A DNA stretch of 64,000 nt from an uncultured Shewanella sp. (GCF_947501225.1 NZ_CANMUW010000006.1:124001-188000); one strand, 5' to 3'. Shown: positions 42,850-51,646, counted from the stretch's first letter. The notes: generated by a model from the sequence alone, not told the origin. Translations and numbers: made by a program.

Positions 42850-43437
42850 ATGAAACATCAACATTTTAAAAATACTGAGCAGGCTTATGGGCGTATTGCC
42901 AAATGGATTCACTGGTCAGTCGCAATACTGTTTTTATTAGCTTACGTTAGCGTGTATTACCGCCAATGGTTTACTGAGGAGAAAACGCCGGAAAATTGGA
43001 ATGCCCTTCAAGTTCATTTATCAGTCGGAGTAACCATAGGCGTTTTGGTTCTGCTGCGTATAATCTGGAAATTGATTAACGTTACACCTAGAGCTGAACC
43101 CGGAACGCCTATGGAACACCTTGCAGCTAAGTTGGGGCATTACGCCTTATATCTTGTCATGCTTGTTATGCCGTTAACGGGTTACATGGGTACCGGAGCC
43201 AACACTGAATTCTTCTTTTTATTTGATATCAGTAAGTTTGCCGATACCTGGATTTATCAGGCATTAGTCGTAGATGGGCTGAATTCCAGCTTTGAAGCGA
43301 TTGAACCGACAATGGACTTTATTCATAAAGAGATCGGCGGTAAGTGGTTAGTGTGGATTTTGATATTAGGGCACGCAATGGCAGCCATGTACCACCATTT
43401 TGTTAAGAGGGATAATACTTTAAAAAGAATGCTTTAG
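42850..43437 (+). CDS. Cytochrome b561
   Basis: A 195-residue diheme membrane protein of the CybB family with four helices. Likely heme ligands are His in KWIHWSVAILFLL, LQVHLSVGVTIGV, LGHYALYLVMLV and LGHAMAAMYHHF. It moves electrons between quinol and a periplasmic acceptor or superoxide. It is the third gene of the trio with the ABM and NTF2-like proteins, 170 bases downstream of the latter. The duplicated dCMP deaminase tail begins just past its stop. Confidence 0.9.
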   Translation: MKHQHFKNTEQAYGRIAKWIHWSVAILFLLAYVSVYYRQWFTEEKTPENWNALQVHLSVGVTIGVLVLLRIIWKLINVTPRAEPGTPMEHLAAKLGHYALYLVMLVMPLTGYMGTGANTEFFFLFDISKFADTWIYQALVVDGLNSSFEAIEPTMDFIHKEIGGKWLVWILILGHAMAAMYHHFVKRDNTLKRML

Positions 43438-43458
43438 TTGTTTTTTTATCCAAGATAG

Positions 43459-43646
43459 GTGGGGCCAGAGTAAACTTAATCTAAGCCAGCTTTGACCCCA
43501 GGTATGGCCTCATTATAGAAGTTTATCTTTACTGCTCTACCTGCATCCAGTCGACCTGAACGCCGGCCTGCTCGAACATATCCTGGCTGACTTTAATCTT
43601 ATCTTCCCAGCGGGAAAGAAAGTCCTGGCTTGGTTGCGGGCTATGT
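43459..43646. repeat. Direct-repeat partner covering the intact dCMP deaminase 3' end
   Basis: This copy contains the functional 3' end of the deaminase gene and its downstream sequence. It aligns with the decayed copy at 41113-41297. Together they bracket about 2.3 kb containing the ABM, NTF2-like and cytochrome b561 genes. The outer ends contain GGGGCCAGAG and CTTTGACCCC, an imperfect inverted repeat. Confidence 0.75.
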
Positions 43647-43966
43647 ACGGCACGTAAACCTGTCTGGATGATCTTGGCGGCGCAGTTAGGGCAGGGGAAG
43701 TGGGTCACCCAGATCTCACAGCTGCTCAGATCACGTTTTGCATGGAGAATGGCATTCTCTTCTGCATGAAGGGTTTTCAGCAGCTTCATCTCCCGGTTAT
43801 CGGTATCGGCACTGTCGGAGATCCCATGGGGGTAGCCGTTGAACCCTAATGAGACAATGCGGTTATTCTCGGTGATCACCGCCCCGACTTGAGTGGAGGG
43901 ATCTTTACTCCAGGAGCCAACAAGCTCGGCCATCTGTAAAAAACGTATCGCCCATTTTGTCATCAT
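43529..43966 (-). CDS. dCMP deaminase family protein
   Basis: A 145-residue zinc deaminase of the deoxycytidylate deaminase/ComEB group. It has the zinc motif HAEENAI with the catalytic Glu and PCPNCAAKII with two Cys ligands, plus the N-terminal SKDPSTQVGAVI typical of dCMP deaminases. It would convert dCMP to dUMP for thymidylate synthesis; the lack of a long insert fits the bacterial enzyme. Its 3' end is duplicated 2.3 kb away, which suggests that its end served as an insertion point. Confidence 0.88.
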   Translation of the reverse strand: MMTKWAIRFLQMAELVGSWSKDPSTQVGAVITENNRIVSLGFNGYPHGISDSADTDNREMKLLKTLHAEENAILHAKRDLSSCEIWVTHFPCPNCAAKIIQTGLRAVHSPQPSQDFLSRWEDKIKVSQDMFEQAGVQVDWMQVEQ

Positions 43967-44189
43967 CTAACAGAAACTCCTAAATCAATACTATTGAGTA
44001 AACCACAGGTACCAAGCGTTATTCTCTATGGAGAACAATGATAAATCAACACATAAGCAATCAATATAGCTGGGCCTGAGTGAGTCTTCACTTTTCCTTT
44101 CTGTCATTTCTTTGATGTAACTCACCTATCCGCTGTGTAACTTAGGTTTATGATTCTTGTCTATTTCGCAGAAAAGAAGCCGCATACAG

Positions 44190-45296
44190 ATGACAAATAT
44201 TAATCAGGAAAGGTTGGTTGAACACTTTATCTCACTGGTGAAAATCGACAGTGAATCAGGCAATGAAAAAGCCGTTGCGCAACTGCTGACAGAGCAACTC
44301 GGCCAACTGGGCTTTGAGGTGACTCAGCTTAGCGTTCCGGGCACCATCTCTAATGGCTTTAATATCTACGGCAAGCTACAGGGTTCGCTGGAAGGCAGCA
44401 TTGTTTTCAGCAGCCATATGGATACAGTAACACCGGGTAATGGTATTGAACCTATCATCGTAGATGGCATCATCAGCGCTAAAGGCGACACCATCTTAGG
44501 GGGCGATGACAAGTCCGGTATCGCCGCGGTCATGGAGGCGGTACGCAGCATTCAAGAGAGCGGTGAAGCACATAAAACCATTGAAGTGGCCTTTACTGTT
44601 TATGAAGAGCGTGGCATGCATGGCTCTAAGAACTTCGATATGAGTAAGATTGAGTCTGACCAGGCTATCGTGCTCGATTCCGGTGGGCCCATTGGCACCA
44701 TTATCACTACCGCTCCGGGTCAGCAAAGCCTTAAAATTACCATCGAAGGTAAGCCTGCTCATGCGGGGCTGGAACCTGAAGCCGGCATCAATGCCCTGAC
44801 GGTCGCCGCCGATGCCATCAGCCAGATGCAGCTGAGTCGAATCGATGATGAAACCACCGCCAACATCGGTGTGGTACAAGGTGGTCAGGCGACCAACATA
44901 GTGATGCCTGAGCTTCGCATCGAAGCGGAAGCCCGCTCACTCAATGATGATAAGCTGGCGAAACAGGTGGAGCACATGGTATCGACCTTTGAAGCGGCGG
45001 CACAAAAGCATGGCGCAGGCATAGAGATCGCCTCAACCCGCTCCTACAACGCCTATCATATCGCTGACGATGACGCGCACGTCGTTGCGATTAAGGCCGC
45101 CTTCGAGGCCATAGGTATCGAAGGTGTCACTAAGCCTACCGGTGGCGGGTCAGATGCCAACATCTTCAATGAGAAAGGGCTGAAGACGGTTAACTTGTCG
45201 ACGGGGATGACAAAAGTGCACACCACAGATGAGTTCATTGCCGTCGCCGACATGGTAAAAATCACAGAGTTTATCAGCAGCTACCTGACGCGTTGA
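44190..45296 (+). CDS. M20 family peptidase, PepT-like
   Basis: A 368-residue zinc peptidase from MTNINQERL; an earlier TTG would add 11 residues. Metal and catalytic motifs are VFSSHMDTV (His and Asp), ILGGDDKSGIAAVMEA, VYEERGMHGSKN (catalytic Glu-Glu) and a C-terminal KVHTTDEF. The dimerisation lid is the central GKPAHAGLEPEAGINAL segment. This is the PepT/tripeptidase-like branch, cytoplasmic, probably acting on di- or tripeptides. It stands alone, divergent from the dCMP deaminase gene. Confidence 0.88.
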   Translation: MTNINQERLVEHFISLVKIDSESGNEKAVAQLLTEQLGQLGFEVTQLSVPGTISNGFNIYGKLQGSLEGSIVFSSHMDTVTPGNGIEPIIVDGIISAKGDTILGGDDKSGIAAVMEAVRSIQESGEAHKTIEVAFTVYEERGMHGSKNFDMSKIESDQAIVLDSGGPIGTIITTAPGQQSLKITIEGKPAHAGLEPEAGINALTVAADAISQMQLSRIDDETTANIGVVQGGQATNIVMPELRIEAEARSLNDDKLAKQVEHMVSTFEAAAQKHGAGIEIASTRSYNAYHIADDDAHVVAIKAAFEAIGIEGVTKPTGGGSDANIFNEKGLKTVNLSTGMTKVHTTDEFIAVADMVKITEFISSYLTR

Positions 45297-45572
45297 TGAA
45301 GGTGGATTGTTCTCACCACTTATGAAGCATGAGGCAAGCTATCGGTCTGTGCCGATAGCGGCCTCGCTCTCTGCTCTATCTGAGTCGGGGGCAATGCGGT
45401 CACGATCAATGACGAGCCATTGCCCGGCTATTGTTCAGCTTATGTCTATGGCTCAGGGGAAGGGCCACTCACATTTATGAATGCCGTGCTTGAGCCCAAT
45501 GTCTGTAATGCCTACAATGGCGCACGATTTTTTTATGCAATCTTTCAACTTTCTTATAATTGGGGCCAGACC

Positions 45573-45821
45573 ATGACCGACACCACAGCGCAACCAGCTT
45601 TACCCGATCGTCTTTCCGTTAATCCACGTAGCCCACATCATGTGGCAGAGATCTTCGAGCATGATATCGGTATCAAGCTTAACGGCAAAGAGCGTTTCGA
45701 TGTCGAGGAGTACTGCATCAGTGAAGGTTGGGTAAAGGTGCCGTCACACAAGGCGTTAGACCGTCGCGGTCAACCTCTGCTGATGACGATGAAAGGCGAG
45801 GTTGAAGCGTTTTATAAATAA
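45573..45821 (+). CDS. DUF3297 family protein
   Basis: An 82-residue soluble protein from MTDTTAQPALPDRLSVNPRSP. The blocks LSVNPRSPHHVAEIFEHDIGI and NGKERFDVEEYCISEGWVKV match DUF3297, a small family of unknown function that I recall as ending K-EVE-FY as here. No signal peptide or metal motif. The frame is open 51 codons further upstream, but that part lacks a ribosome-binding site and conserved sequence. A hairpin terminator overlaps its stop codon. Confidence 0.85.
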   Translation: MTDTTAQPALPDRLSVNPRSPHHVAEIFEHDIGIKLNGKERFDVEEYCISEGWVKVPSHKALDRRGQPLLMTMKGEVEAFYK

Positions 45822-45830
45822 AACGCTTTT
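45805..45830 (+). terminator. Terminator overlapping the DUF3297 stop codon
   Basis: AAGCGTTTTA pairs perfectly with TAAAACGCTT, then a T run. The stop codon TAA lies in the loop, so the hairpin uses coding bases. Confidence 0.8.
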
Positions 45831-45833
45831 AAT

Positions 45834-45856
45834 GTAGGAGCGGCTTTAGCCGCGAA
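45834..45856 (+). repeat. REP element (GTAG head)
   Basis: GTAGGAGCGGCTTTAGCCGC plus GAA, three bases after the DUF3297 terminator. A second terminator follows, as at 28097 and 29484. Confidence 0.88.
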
Positions 45857-45862
45857 GTGATT

Positions 45863-45891
45863 AAAACGAACCCCTTGCGGTTCGTTTTTTT
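45863..45891 (+). terminator. Terminator coupled to REP
   Basis: AAAACGAACC pairs with GGTTCGTTTT around CCTTGC, followed by a T run. Related to, but not identical with, the hairpins at 28126 and 29513. Confidence 0.82.
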
Positions 45892-45960
45892 ATAGGCGGA
45901 GTTTGAGGGCTATATTGCCGTCATTCCGGCGATCGCTTTCGCCGGAATCTATATACCATT

Positions 45961-46036
45961 CTTACAGCTTAAAACTTACTGCTTATAACTTACAGCTTAA
46001 AACTTACAGCTTAAAACTTACCACTTATAACTTTTT
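45961..46036. repeat. Heptanucleotide array (CTTANAR)n
   Basis: Eleven units in strict period 7: CTTACAG, CTTAAAA, CTTACTG, CTTATAA, CTTACAG, CTTAAAA, CTTACAG, CTTAAAA, CTTACCA, CTTATAA, CTTTTTT. It lies directly downstream of the nucleoside phosphorylase gene on the minus strand. Confidence 0.88.
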
Positions 46037-46045
46037 TTACTTCTT

Positions 46046-46777
46046 TTAAGGCTCTAACCACAGGGCGTGCAGCGCGGCCTTCGAGGCGGCCATCTCCCCC
46101 TGCATCATCACGTCGTCGGCATTCAGGTACTGATTGACCCCATCCTGGACATCCTGTTGGTAGAGCACGACGTTATTGAGTATCGATGCCACTTTCATCC
46201 CCCTTAGCCTGCCTACGGTCAACAGGGCGGAAGTTTCCATATCTGCGCCCAGCACGCCTTTTTGGCTCCAGCGCTGACAGATATCATCCTCATCATCGCG
46301 ATAAAAACTATCATGGGAGCGCACCACCCCTATGTGTGCCGGGTAGTTGTTTTGCGAAAGATATGCCTCGATACCAGAGAGCAGATGGCGATCGGCACAG
46401 GCCGGGAATTCGCCGGGGACATAGGCTTTAGAGCCTCCCTCGTCTCGCACCGCAGCCTCGGCAACAATCAGCTCGCCCAGGCCTATATTGTGCTGTAGCG
46501 CCCCGGCCGAACCGACCCGCACCAGATATTTGGCGCCACACAGCTTGAGCTCCTCCAAAGCTATGATAGCCGATGGTGCCCCGACACCTGTGCTGCAAAG
46601 GGTGATCATCTTGCCCTGATACTGTCCGTTCATCAGTCGAAACTCGCGGTTATCGGCTATCAGTTCAACCTGTTCCAGCAGGGAGGAGATGCGATTGACG
46701 CGATCCGGCTCACCACAGACTATGACACGCTCTGCTACCTGCTGTGGACTCACCGCGATATGGGGTTGTTTGCTCAT
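46046..46777 (-). CDS. Nucleoside phosphorylase (uridine phosphorylase-like)
   Basis: A 243-residue member of the PNP/UDP hexameric phosphorylase family. It cleaves a nucleoside with phosphate to base and ribose-1-phosphate. Landmarks are VIVCGEPDRVNRI (phosphate-binding Gly and Arg), TLCSTGVGAPSAIIALEEL, LVRVGSAGALQ and the substrate-binding GADMETSALLTVGRLRG. The last is nearest to uridine phosphorylases, although base specificity is not certain. Two adjacent ATG codons could start it; the second (46777) has AGAGG at better spacing. Confidence 0.85.
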   Translation of the reverse strand: MSKQPHIAVSPQQVAERVIVCGEPDRVNRISSLLEQVELIADNREFRLMNGQYQGKMITLCSTGVGAPSAIIALEELKLCGAKYLVRVGSAGALQHNIGLGELIVAEAAVRDEGGSKAYVPGEFPACADRHLLSGIEAYLSQNNYPAHIGVVRSHDSFYRDDEDDICQRWSQKGVLGADMETSALLTVGRLRGMKVASILNNVVLYQQDVQDGVNQYLNADDVMMQGEMAASKAALHALWLEP

Positions 46778-47411
46778 CATTTGCCTCTTAATGACAATAC
46801 CCGCCATCAGCCGCTGCAGCCAAATGGTCGGCTGTAGTTAACGGTGACAGAGGCGGGGTTATTTGGTTCTGTCTGCCCCGGCTTCAGTGAAGAAAGCCGG
46901 CAGCAACGAGTATGCCGGCTATCATATCAACTTGGCATTCAGATACTTAGATCTTGTCGCCATTATTGAATTAAATTAGTCACCAAAAGCTGGTTTTCGG
47001 TGTGGTGGGTGGCTTTGTTGGGCTTAAGAGATGCAGTGCTAACTTATGCACCATCTTTTAAGGTTCGCAAGTATCAGGAGCTAATGATTTACTTCACCTT
47101 ATTGGTTTATCTCTCTTTGATGCTCTCATTATTTCAGCTTGAAATTAAGCTTGAGTTAAGGTTTGCGTTGTAGGTGACCCCGTTTTGCTCTACTGCTAAC
47201 CTTGATCTGCGGCAGTTTAATTTGAACTGGTCGTTGTTACTGTGTTGGTTTGTGAACTCTGTCGGTAATGTTTTTTGATAAGTGAAATGAATATTTTAAG
47301 TTGCATAACAAAAGATTTTCTCCTTTTGTAAGTTGTTGTTATTTTGTGTTTTTATATTGCTTGTATTAATTTTGGTTTTTTATAAGCTTATTTAGTCTTT
47401 AATCTGGGTCG
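46778..47411. other. Long spacer upstream of nrfA, distal part
   Basis: No gene is supported. It includes a GCCGGC-armed hairpin near 46910-46930 and then an AT-rich stretch leading to the paired palindromes at 47412-47440. Confidence 0.5.
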
Positions 47412-47440
47412 CGATATATCGCTATATGTGCGATATATCG
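47412..47440. promoter_or_regulatory. Paired CGATATATCG palindromes upstream of nrfA
   Basis: Two copies of CGATATATCG at 47412-47421 and 47431-47440, with centres 19 bases apart, about 250 bases before the nrfA start. The only other pair in the window is upstream of ccoG, next to the sigma-54 activator gene. No matching -24/-12 sequence was found between this pair and nrfA. Confidence 0.6.
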
Positions 47441-47691
47441 TTTAATTGGATGTTGTTTTTAATTAATAAATAAAATTTGCATACCTATAAGGAGATAGTT
47501 AATTTGAGTGTGAAATTTGATCTGCAACATACTTATTAAATTTGATTAGGGGTTTGTCACATTGTAACTTTAAATTTATGTTCAGCTGTTTTTGCTGTGA
47601 TATTAATTATTTCAAGTTTGTTGGCTGAGTTGATTTAATTGCTGGCGAGCTGGTTTTTAATAAGAATTAAAAATGCAGATGAGGAATGAAC

Positions 47692-49245
47692 ATGAAAATT
47701 AAAAGGCTGGCAGCTGCTGTCATGCTATCAACCGTATTTACCGGTTATAGTATGGCAACAGAAGTCGATTTATATAAAAGTGAAAATTGGAAAAAGCAAT
47801 TTCCTGAACAATATACTACCTGGGCTGAAACAGAACAGACTACTCCTGATTCCGGTAAATTAGATGATTTCTTAGCTTCTAACCCAAACCTCGTCAGTGC
47901 CTGGGCCGGTTACGGTTTTGCGAAAGATTATAACCGTGCCAGAGGTCATCACTTTGCCATGACTGATATCGTAAAGACACTGCGTACAGGTCATCCGGTT
48001 GTCGGCCATGATGGGGTCGTCGTTGGCGAAGCGATGCCTGCTAACTGCTGGTCTTGTAAAACCCCCGACATTGTTCGCATGTATGACAAAGTAGGGGAGG
48101 CTAATTTCTCTGACAATAGCTGGTCAACCTGGGGCCACGAAATGTCTAACACCATAGGTTGTGCCGATTGTCACGAGCTAGGCAGTGATGAAATTAGAAT
48201 TAGTCGCCCATATGCCGATCGTGCAATGAAAGTGATTGGCAAAGACTTTGCCGCTCAAACACAGACTATGCAAGCCAGTCAGACCTGTGCTCAATGCCAT
48301 ATTGAATATTACTTCGAAGGTTCTGACAGTAAGAAAGTTCGCTACCCTTGGGATCATTGGGTGCCGGGTGTGAAAACGGATTATAAAGAGGTCGTGAACT
48401 ACACCGGGACTGATGGTCTGTATGAAGGTTTTGCGGCTGAAGCTAAGCTTGCTTATTATGATCAGCGTAACTTCAAAGACTGGACTAATGCCATTTCGGG
48501 GGCACCATCGCTCAAAGCGCAACACCCTGAGTATGAAAACATGTCAGATCGAACTGACCATGCGATGGATAACCATCTAGAGTTTGGTTGTACGACTTGT
48601 CATATGCCTAAGGCGACCAATAAAGCCGGGACTAAGTACTCTAACCATAAGGTGACCTTCGACGCTGAACAACTGCCTGAAAACTGTTTAAGTTGTCATG
48701 AAGGTACTGACTTCGAAGAGATATTTGATGAGCGTAAAGCTGAGATCAAAAAGTTACGTTTTGCTGCCAATGGTACAGATCCCCGCTTAACTGAAGCCCA
48801 CTTTAAGGCACAGGCCATATGGTCTGCGAACGGGATTAAAGGGCTGGAAGCAGGTAAGAGTATTGCTGAAGCTAAGGGTAACTACGAAGCGGCACTAAAA
48901 GCAGGCACTCCGTTAGCGGCAGAGATGGATAGCTTATTAACTAAAATCAGACATGGTCAGTGGTTCTGGGACAGTGCAACAGCGTCTCACGGTATCCATG
49001 CTCATAACCCTACAGAAGCGGTACGTCTGCTGGAAAAATCAAATTCAATTCTGGATGAAGCAATTGCTGAAGCCGATCTGTTATTAGCTAAGTATGCGCC
49101 TAACTATGTTTATGATGGCAGTAAATACGATACTAAAGCTAAGGTTCAACCTTTAGCAGGTCTAAATTTTGAAGCGATGAAAACCTCGAAAGACAAATTT
49201 ATCGAGAAACGCGTTGAAAAAGAGTGGCCCGTTGATTTGAAATAA
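47692..49245 (+). CDS. nrfA: Ammonia-forming cytochrome c552 nitrite reductase
   Basis: A 517-residue periplasmic pentaheme enzyme from the ATG at 47692, six bases after AGGA. A signal peptide ends near YSMA. The active-site heme uses the special CWSCK motif. Four CxxCH motifs follow (CADCH, CAQCH, CTTCH, CLSCH). It reduces nitrite to ammonium with six electrons. In Shewanella, electrons come from the quinol dehydrogenase CymA rather than NrfBCD, which fits the absence of nrfBCD here. The very long upstream region (over 800 bases) with paired palindromes suggests complex control. A terminator follows directly. Confidence 0.97.
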   Translation: MKIKRLAAAVMLSTVFTGYSMATEVDLYKSENWKKQFPEQYTTWAETEQTTPDSGKLDDFLASNPNLVSAWAGYGFAKDYNRARGHHFAMTDIVKTLRTGHPVVGHDGVVVGEAMPANCWSCKTPDIVRMYDKVGEANFSDNSWSTWGHEMSNTIGCADCHELGSDEIRISRPYADRAMKVIGKDFAAQTQTMQASQTCAQCHIEYYFEGSDSKKVRYPWDHWVPGVKTDYKEVVNYTGTDGLYEGFAAEAKLAYYDQRNFKDWTNAISGAPSLKAQHPEYENMSDRTDHAMDNHLEFGCTTCHMPKATNKAGTKYSNHKVTFDAEQLPENCLSCHEGTDFEEIFDERKAEIKKLRFAANGTDPRLTEAHFKAQAIWSANGIKGLEAGKSIAEAKGNYEAALKAGTPLAAEMDSLLTKIRHGQWFWDSATASHGIHAHNPTEAVRLLEKSNSILDEAIAEADLLLAKYAPNYVYDGSKYDTKAKVQPLAGLNFEAMKTSKDKFIEKRVEKEWPVDLK

Positions 49246-49278
49246 ATAGCCTCTCCACTATTACTCTCAAATCCGTTT

Positions 49279-49309
49279 GCCAGTCGGTGTAAGTCGACTG
49301 GCCTTTTTT
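49279..49309 (+). terminator. Terminator of nrfA
   Basis: GCCAGTCG pairs with CGACTGGC around an 8-base loop, followed by seven T. Confidence 0.9.
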
Positions 49310-49950
49310 ACTCATTTTTTAATAAAGTAATATTGTCATCTGTTATTACTAAAATAGTGGCGGATAATTAAATGTTTATATTGCTGTGGTTTATTGTATT
49401 TAGTGAAAATTAATAAACCGGAGCAGAGTATGCCTCTCTCTTTTGTATTAAGTCGATGCTCCACTTAGCTGGCGCAGGCTTTACTTAGTCGCAACCTCAG
49501 ACTTTAATCATCATTCCTATCTTATACTCCTCCTAATAAGCGTTTGATAGTGAGTGTCCGCTCATGAGTGCTTTTTAACTTCTCACTGCACCTGAAAACT
49601 GCCGGTATTGCGGCAGTTCACCTGGTCGCAATCAGTTTCCCCTGGTTATCTCCTGTGGCTGGTACTGAGGAAGCATCGCTGAAGTCAATAAGGTATCAAT
49701 TTGATTAAGTGCCCGAATTCAAAGGGCGTTGTGGTGCATGGATTGTTTTGGGCTTGCAGTGAGTCATGAGGCGGTTCGGCCAGTGAGATATTTATCTCTG
49801 TTTTTAGCTTTTTGGCTTATCGATTTTAAGCAATAAATCATATTCGAAGGGTATTATGTAGCTTCAGCTAAAAGTGTGCTCTATAGCAGTATTCTCGTCA
49901 TAATTTATCGTTACCATTGGCACTAAGCTACATATGGTTTACATATCACA
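49310..49950. other. Noncoding spacer between nrfA and the DUF3083 gene
   Basis: No gene is supported. One hairpin, AACTGCCG with CGGCAGTT near 49588-49612, has no T run. The promoter of the DUF3083 gene should lie near the 3' end. Confidence 0.5.
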
Positions 49951-49960
49951 AGGAGTTTTT

Positions 49961-51034
49961 ATGGCCCTTAGCCATCAGCAGAAAGTGTATCTACCCAAGG
50001 ACGTTCGCAGCAATCAGTACATCACCGCGGAAATCATAGTAACGGATGCGTTACTGGCCCATTATCCTGATTACAAAACCTGTTATCAGAGTATCAGCCG
50101 CACCATCTTTAATCTTGCGGAACAGGAAGAGCTATATAACGTTCATGTGATCACTAACGATAAGTTACCCGTAGTTCGTTTTCATACCGAAGCCTACTGT
50201 TTCCCGACCGCTGAACAGATCATATTCTTCTATAATCCTGAGTATCATGAGGCGCAAACGCTCCATAGTAAGGATGATTACCGGGCACGCAAAATACGTA
50301 TTGTGCTGTTAGCCACGGGTGAAGAGATCCGCAGCAACTCGGCTAATTTTCATATAAGAGTGCAATCTTTCCTCGGGAAGTTGACGCCTCAACTGCCGGA
50401 AAAAGATCTGAGAATTAAAATCCGCGATCACCAGCATCTCTCTTATGATCTGTTCGCCAAGGCTAAGGGTAATAAAGAGAGTTATGGTTATAAGCTACGC
50501 TCAATCAGCGACAGATACAGAGCGAGGGAGTGTTCTCTGCCGCAAGGGCATGGTTCGCTCTGCTATGTCACGGTAAAACTCCCCATTAGCCGTAAGCTCA
50601 AACAGGCGCTCTTACCGAGCCATACCGATGACTTCACGCCTCTGTATAAGAAGCTGGAAGATACCTTCATTCAGGCGGCATCGGCTAAGCAGTTGAACCG
50701 GATCGCCATGGTTGCCAATGGGCTCACCCCTCTGGTACGAAACAGTAAATACGATCAGGTCGATGGCACCGACGAAGTGCAGATGCTAGGTTTCGATCCC
50801 AATGTTGAGGAGCAGCAATATATTCGTCACTGGGACGGTAATCGCCTAGTCGAAACGGTGAACTTTACCATAGCCTCTGGCGTGAAAGACTCCAAAGATG
50901 GTGGACTCAGCCGTTATCTGAACCGGGTTGAAGATGCGTTGAAGAGCCTGACGTCTGAGTTAGAGTTAGACAGAGCACGAGAGGAGCTCATCGTACGCTT
51001 CCATCAACATATCAGCTACCAATATCCGGAGTAG
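49961..51034 (+). CDS. DUF3083 family protein
   Basis: A 357-residue soluble protein from the ATG at 49961, five bases after AGGAG. I assign it to DUF3083 from memory of the N-terminal pattern QKVYLPKDVRSNQYITAEIIVTD and of the family's restriction to Shewanella-like bacteria. No catalytic motif, signal peptide or membrane segment is visible. The latter half has FIQAASAKQLNRIAMVANGLTPLVR and a helical C-terminus. It is a single-gene unit. Function is unknown. Confidence 0.7.
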   Translation: MALSHQQKVYLPKDVRSNQYITAEIIVTDALLAHYPDYKTCYQSISRTIFNLAEQEELYNVHVITNDKLPVVRFHTEAYCFPTAEQIIFFYNPEYHEAQTLHSKDDYRARKIRIVLLATGEEIRSNSANFHIRVQSFLGKLTPQLPEKDLRIKIRDHQHLSYDLFAKAKGNKESYGYKLRSISDRYRARECSLPQGHGSLCYVTVKLPISRKLKQALLPSHTDDFTPLYKKLEDTFIQAASAKQLNRIAMVANGLTPLVRNSKYDQVDGTDEVQMLGFDPNVEEQQYIRHWDGNRLVETVNFTIASGVKDSKDGGLSRYLNRVEDALKSLTSELELDRAREELIVRFHQHISYQYPE

Positions 51035-51283
51035 CTTATCGGCTGATAAGCACTCATCTTCCTTGCAGGAGCCTTGCCTATCCTTAAACATCGACCAGGA
51101 TGTTTAAGTAGGCTTGGCCTTTGGGCCAGAGCTAAGTGGATGGTTAACTGCGAAAGTTAACCATTCATCCTCTCTTTAGTTTGCCGTTGTCAGACTTTTG
51201 CTTTTTTAATTCAGTTAACTTGAAATTGCGTCTAGCTATCCATTACATTAGTTAAATATGATGCAATCGGATGAGGGATAATA

Positions 51284-51526
51284 GTGACTGATGAAAAGCT
51301 AATCTTGCTGCTGAAGTGCTGTATCGCTCTCGGTCTGGTCCTGATAGCTCTGGGCATCTATTTCCACAACTTCAGCGAAATGGTTGAGGCTATGGGGGTA
51401 AAAGGGATCATCATCAGTGCCATGTGTGTGGCCTTTGGTATGGCGCTGTCTCTGCCGACCAAGATGTACCTGACCTTTCTTCTGGTAAAGAGAGAAACTG
51501 AAAAGGAAAAGCCGGAGGGGGGATAG
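51284..51526 (+). CDS. Small two-helix membrane protein
   Basis: An 80-residue protein with a GTG start and GAGGGA five bases before it. Two hydrophobic segments are predicted (about residues 5-26, LILLLKCCIALGLVLIALGI, and 38-56, VKGIIISAMCVAFGMALSL). A charged Lys/Glu-rich C-terminus is probably cytoplasmic. I recognise no family. The gene lies between the DUF3083 gene and the converging DUF3360 permease, with a palindromic terminator after it. Confidence 0.75.
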   Translation: MTDEKLILLLKCCIALGLVLIALGIYFHNFSEMVEAMGVKGIIISAMCVAFGMALSLPTKMYLTFLLVKRETEKEKPEGG

Positions 51527-51604
51527 GTGAGCTCAGCGTAAGTGCGGACTTTCTGCCTCTACTCGTTAAGGCCTGTTGGCCTGTCTCTATACTCAGTCGT
51601 GATA

Positions 51605-51628
51605 GATAGGCCAGATATCTGGCCTATC
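51605..51628. terminator. Palindromic bidirectional terminator-like hairpin
   Basis: GATAGGCCAGAT pairs perfectly with ATCTGGCCTATC between two convergent genes. T tracts are weak on both sides, so efficiency is uncertain. Confidence 0.6.
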
Positions 51629-51646
51629 TGTTTCACAGGTTTTAGC

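Noticed and set aside
45420..45572. N-terminal extension of the DUF3297 protein
   Set aside because: The extra 51 codons lack a ribosome-binding site and conserved sequence; the ATG at 45573 fits the family length.
47441..47691. Sigma-54 promoter between the paired decamers and nrfA
   Set aside because: No GG and GC with the -24/-12 spacing was found on the plus strand, unlike at ccoG.
49588..49612. Hairpin AACTGCCG/CGGCAGTT as a terminator
   Set aside because: No T run follows it and no gene ends nearby; nrfA already has a better terminator at 49279.
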